From: an uncultured Neomegalonema sp.
GTDB lineage: Bacteria; Pseudomonadota; Alphaproteobacteria; Rhodobacterales; Rhodobacteraceae
NCBI GenBank assembly: GCA_937927905.1
Contig: CALFWP010000071.1
Span: forward strand, 1-17,057
Direction of reading: 5' to 3'
DNA: 17,057 nt
The position numbers were made by a program, and so were the translations under genes. Below the pieces are notes generated by a model, which saw only the letters and a list, made by a program, of their open reading frames with translations, was not told the DNA's origin and ran no database searches. Shown in pieces: positions 15,717 through 17,057 of this stretch. Position 1 is the first letter of the stretch; each line of letters starts with the position of its first letter.

Positions 15717-15845
15717 CTGCATGTGCCAAATTCTATCAGCTTACGTCATATTCGACGTGCAGAACTCTAAGCTCATTGAATTGGCCCATGCATTGCACAG
15801 ACTTTTCGCATCGACACGCGAATGACGAAAATTAAAGAGGCGACC

Positions 15846-17057
15846 ATGTCAAACTGGAAATTGTCACCATCACGTTCTGCGCTTGGGGTCGCCGTGACAG
15901 CGGCCGCTTTCGCAACATCCCTTGGAGCTTATGCCACACCAATTCAACCTGAAAATGATGAAACTCTGTTTAAGTTGCGCTATGCGGGAACGGCTGAGGC
16001 ATCATCCGCAGCAAGAGCTGCAATTGATCGCGCCATTCTTCCGCTCATTGATGCGTCAGCGCCGGATGAGTTCACATTGGAGCCTATTATCACAGCTCCT
16101 GCACCCGCGCCGGTTCAGGTGCTGGCACCTGAACCTGTATTCGCTCCGGCACCTGTTGCCCTTCCGGTTGAACCTGTAATCGGCCCGATTGTTCCGGCAG
16201 GACCTGAAAGAATTATTTCTGTCGAGCCTGTGTACACACCCCTTCCAGCCATTGAAACTCAGGTTATCGAAACGCTACAACCGGTCAAAGTTGAACCTTT
16301 GGTGCTCGAACCTGTTGAGGTCATTGAAACAGTCGAAATCGAACCTTTGCCTGTTGTGACTCACGACACCATTGAGTGTTCCGACCATCTTCTGGAAGGT
16401 GCTCTTCCTGTTCTCGGGACGAATGGAAATGCAAATACTTCAAAAACCGTCGGCGGACTCCCGAATCTGGCGGACCCTTGCCCGACATCTGCTACAGTTG
16501 CGCAAAAACCATCCACGACAGTCATTAATGTGACACCGCCAACGGTACAACCCGCACCGGTCTTCCAGGCTCCGGCCCCTCAATTCGCACAACCGATCCA
16601 GGCCCCGTCCTTTATCGGTGGCGGTTTCGGCCTCGGAGGTTTCTTCGGTGGCGGCTTCGGCGGCGCTGTGAGTTCAAACCAGACAATCGTAGTTGAAGGT
16701 GGTGGCGGTGAAACGTTCATCGACAATTCCACGACTAATATTACGAACAACACGACCCCGACATCCTCTTCATCATCGTCGGGTGCATCTTCCAGCAGCT
16801 CGTCTTCGTCATCTTCTTCAAGCAGCTCGTCCTCATCGTCCAGTGGTGGGACAACTTCGTCCAGCGGTGGGACAACTTCGTCTTCATCATCGGGCGGCAA
16901 CACTTCGTCAGGCGGCAGCTCTTCGGGCGGCACAACATCGTCTTCGTCTAGCGGCGCGACCTCAAGCAGTAGCTCCTCGGGCGGCACAACGTCGTCTTCC
17001 TCCGGCGGTACAACTTCAAGCAGCAGCTCCTCGGGCGGCATCTACACGCCATCGAGC
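15846..17057 (+). CDS. Large Ser/Gly/Pro-rich exported protein, cut by the window end
   Basis: The frame opens at ATG 15846 and is still open at base 17057 (at least 404 residues). AGAGG at 15836-15840 is a good ribosome site. A Sec signal peptide is visible at residues 1-30, with a likely cut after AYA. Residues 31-75 may form a small folded part. Residues 76-175 are rich in Pro, Val and Glu with repeated EPV/PAP units. Two Cys follow (178 and 212) and could form a disulfide. A Gly/Phe-rich patch lies at about 258-273, then an Asn/Thr-rich stretch. From residue 307 on the protein is almost all Ser, Gly and Thr, including 19 Ser in a row. This suits a surface, adhesive or matrix protein with a flexible stalk, but any C-terminal domain is missing. 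No family is recognised. Confidence 0.85.
   Translation, partial: MSNWKLSPSRSALGVAVTAAAFATSLGAYATPIQPENDETLFKLRYAGTAEASSAARAAIDRAILPLIDASAPDEFTLEPIITAPAPAPVQVLAPEPVFAPAPVALPVEPVIGPIVPAGPERIISVEPVYTPLPAIETQVIETLQPVKVEPLVLEPVEVIETVEIEPLPVVTHDTIECSDHLLEGALPVLGTNGNANTSKTVGGLPNLADPCPTSATVAQKPSTTVINVTPPTVQPAPVFQAPAPQFAQPIQAPSFIGGGFGLGGFFGGGFGGAVSSNQTIVVEGGGGETFIDNSTTNITNNTTPTSSSSSSGASSSSSSSSSSSSSSSSSSSGGTTSSSGGTTSSSSSGGNTSSGGSSSGGTTSSSSSGATSSSSSSGGTTSSSSGGTTSSSSSSGGIYTPSS
16764..17048 (+). repeat. Ser/Gly/Thr low-complexity coding tract
   Basis: Codons 307 to about 401 of the exported protein encode Ser runs separated by GGTT, GGN or GAT units. All six Ser codons are used. The reverse strand of the tract gives an artificial Glu/Pro/Asp-rich frame that should be ignored. 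Confidence 0.85.
16841..16882 (+). repeat. 21-base tandem duplication
   Basis: Two adjacent 21-base units (16841-16861 and 16862-16882) differ at one position, T or C in the fourth base. They encode repeated SSGGTTS units inside the Ser-rich tract, indicating expansion by local duplication. Confidence 0.8.

Noticed and set aside
15922..16179. Plus-strand frame of 85 codons in another phase
   Set aside because: It lies wholly inside the Ser-rich exported protein gene in a different frame and has no ribosome site of its own.
16580..17041. Minus-strand frame of 153 codons rich in Pro, Glu and Asp
   Set aside because: It is the antisense of the Ser/Gly/Thr-rich tract of the plus-strand exported protein. 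Its repeats are a by-product, and it lacks a signal or credible start.

Overview
The window looks like an ordinary stretch of an alphaproteobacterial chromosome. The grounds are gene content and family types: a PAS_5-family PAS protein, ZapE, an alphaproteobacterial-length RecO, a yicC-gmk pair, a short MetG with no C-terminal dimerisation domain, and a SOUL-type lipoprotein. I cannot name the order or genus from sequence alone. GC in lines I counted by hand runs from about 45% (yicC) to about 63% (the aminotransferase and parts of metG). No insertion sequence, phage gene, CRISPR array or rRNA was seen. One tRNA gene, tRNA-Gly(TCC), is present.

Layout. Positions 1-490 hold the C-terminal part of a class III aminotransferase, cut by the window edge. 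Next come an unrecognised protein on the minus strand (553-1152), a 424-base gap with one doubtful small ORF, and a membrane-anchored FMN/3Fe-4S glutamate-synthase-domain protein (1577-3082). A PAS_5 protein and a sulfotransferase-like protein follow as a minus-strand pair (4643 to 3094). The plus-strand genes yicC (4887, GTG start), gmk (5856) and uppP (6632) cover RNA turnover, GDP supply and undecaprenyl phosphate recycling. A bidirectional terminator at 7458-7492 separates uppP from a minus-strand lipoprotein and zapE. A 569-base block (9427-9995) has no credible gene. Beyond it, all on the minus strand, lie a 39-residue acidic microprotein gene (9996-10115), metG and a SOUL-family lipoprotein gene. 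tRNA-Gly and recO follow on the plus strand. recO overlaps by 15 bases, tail to tail, an unrecognised exported protein gene. That gene is divergent from a LysR regulator.

The window ends inside a long plus-strand gene starting at 15846. It encodes an exported protein with a Pro/Val/Glu-rich segment, a Gly/Phe-rich patch and a very Ser-rich tail that is still open at the last base.

Most of the window is housekeeping. The three things I would look at first are the truncated Ser-rich exported protein, the 39-residue acidic microprotein (16 Asp/Glu, no Lys or Arg), and the unexplained block between zapE and that microprotein. I do not see a clear multi-gene system of a new type.
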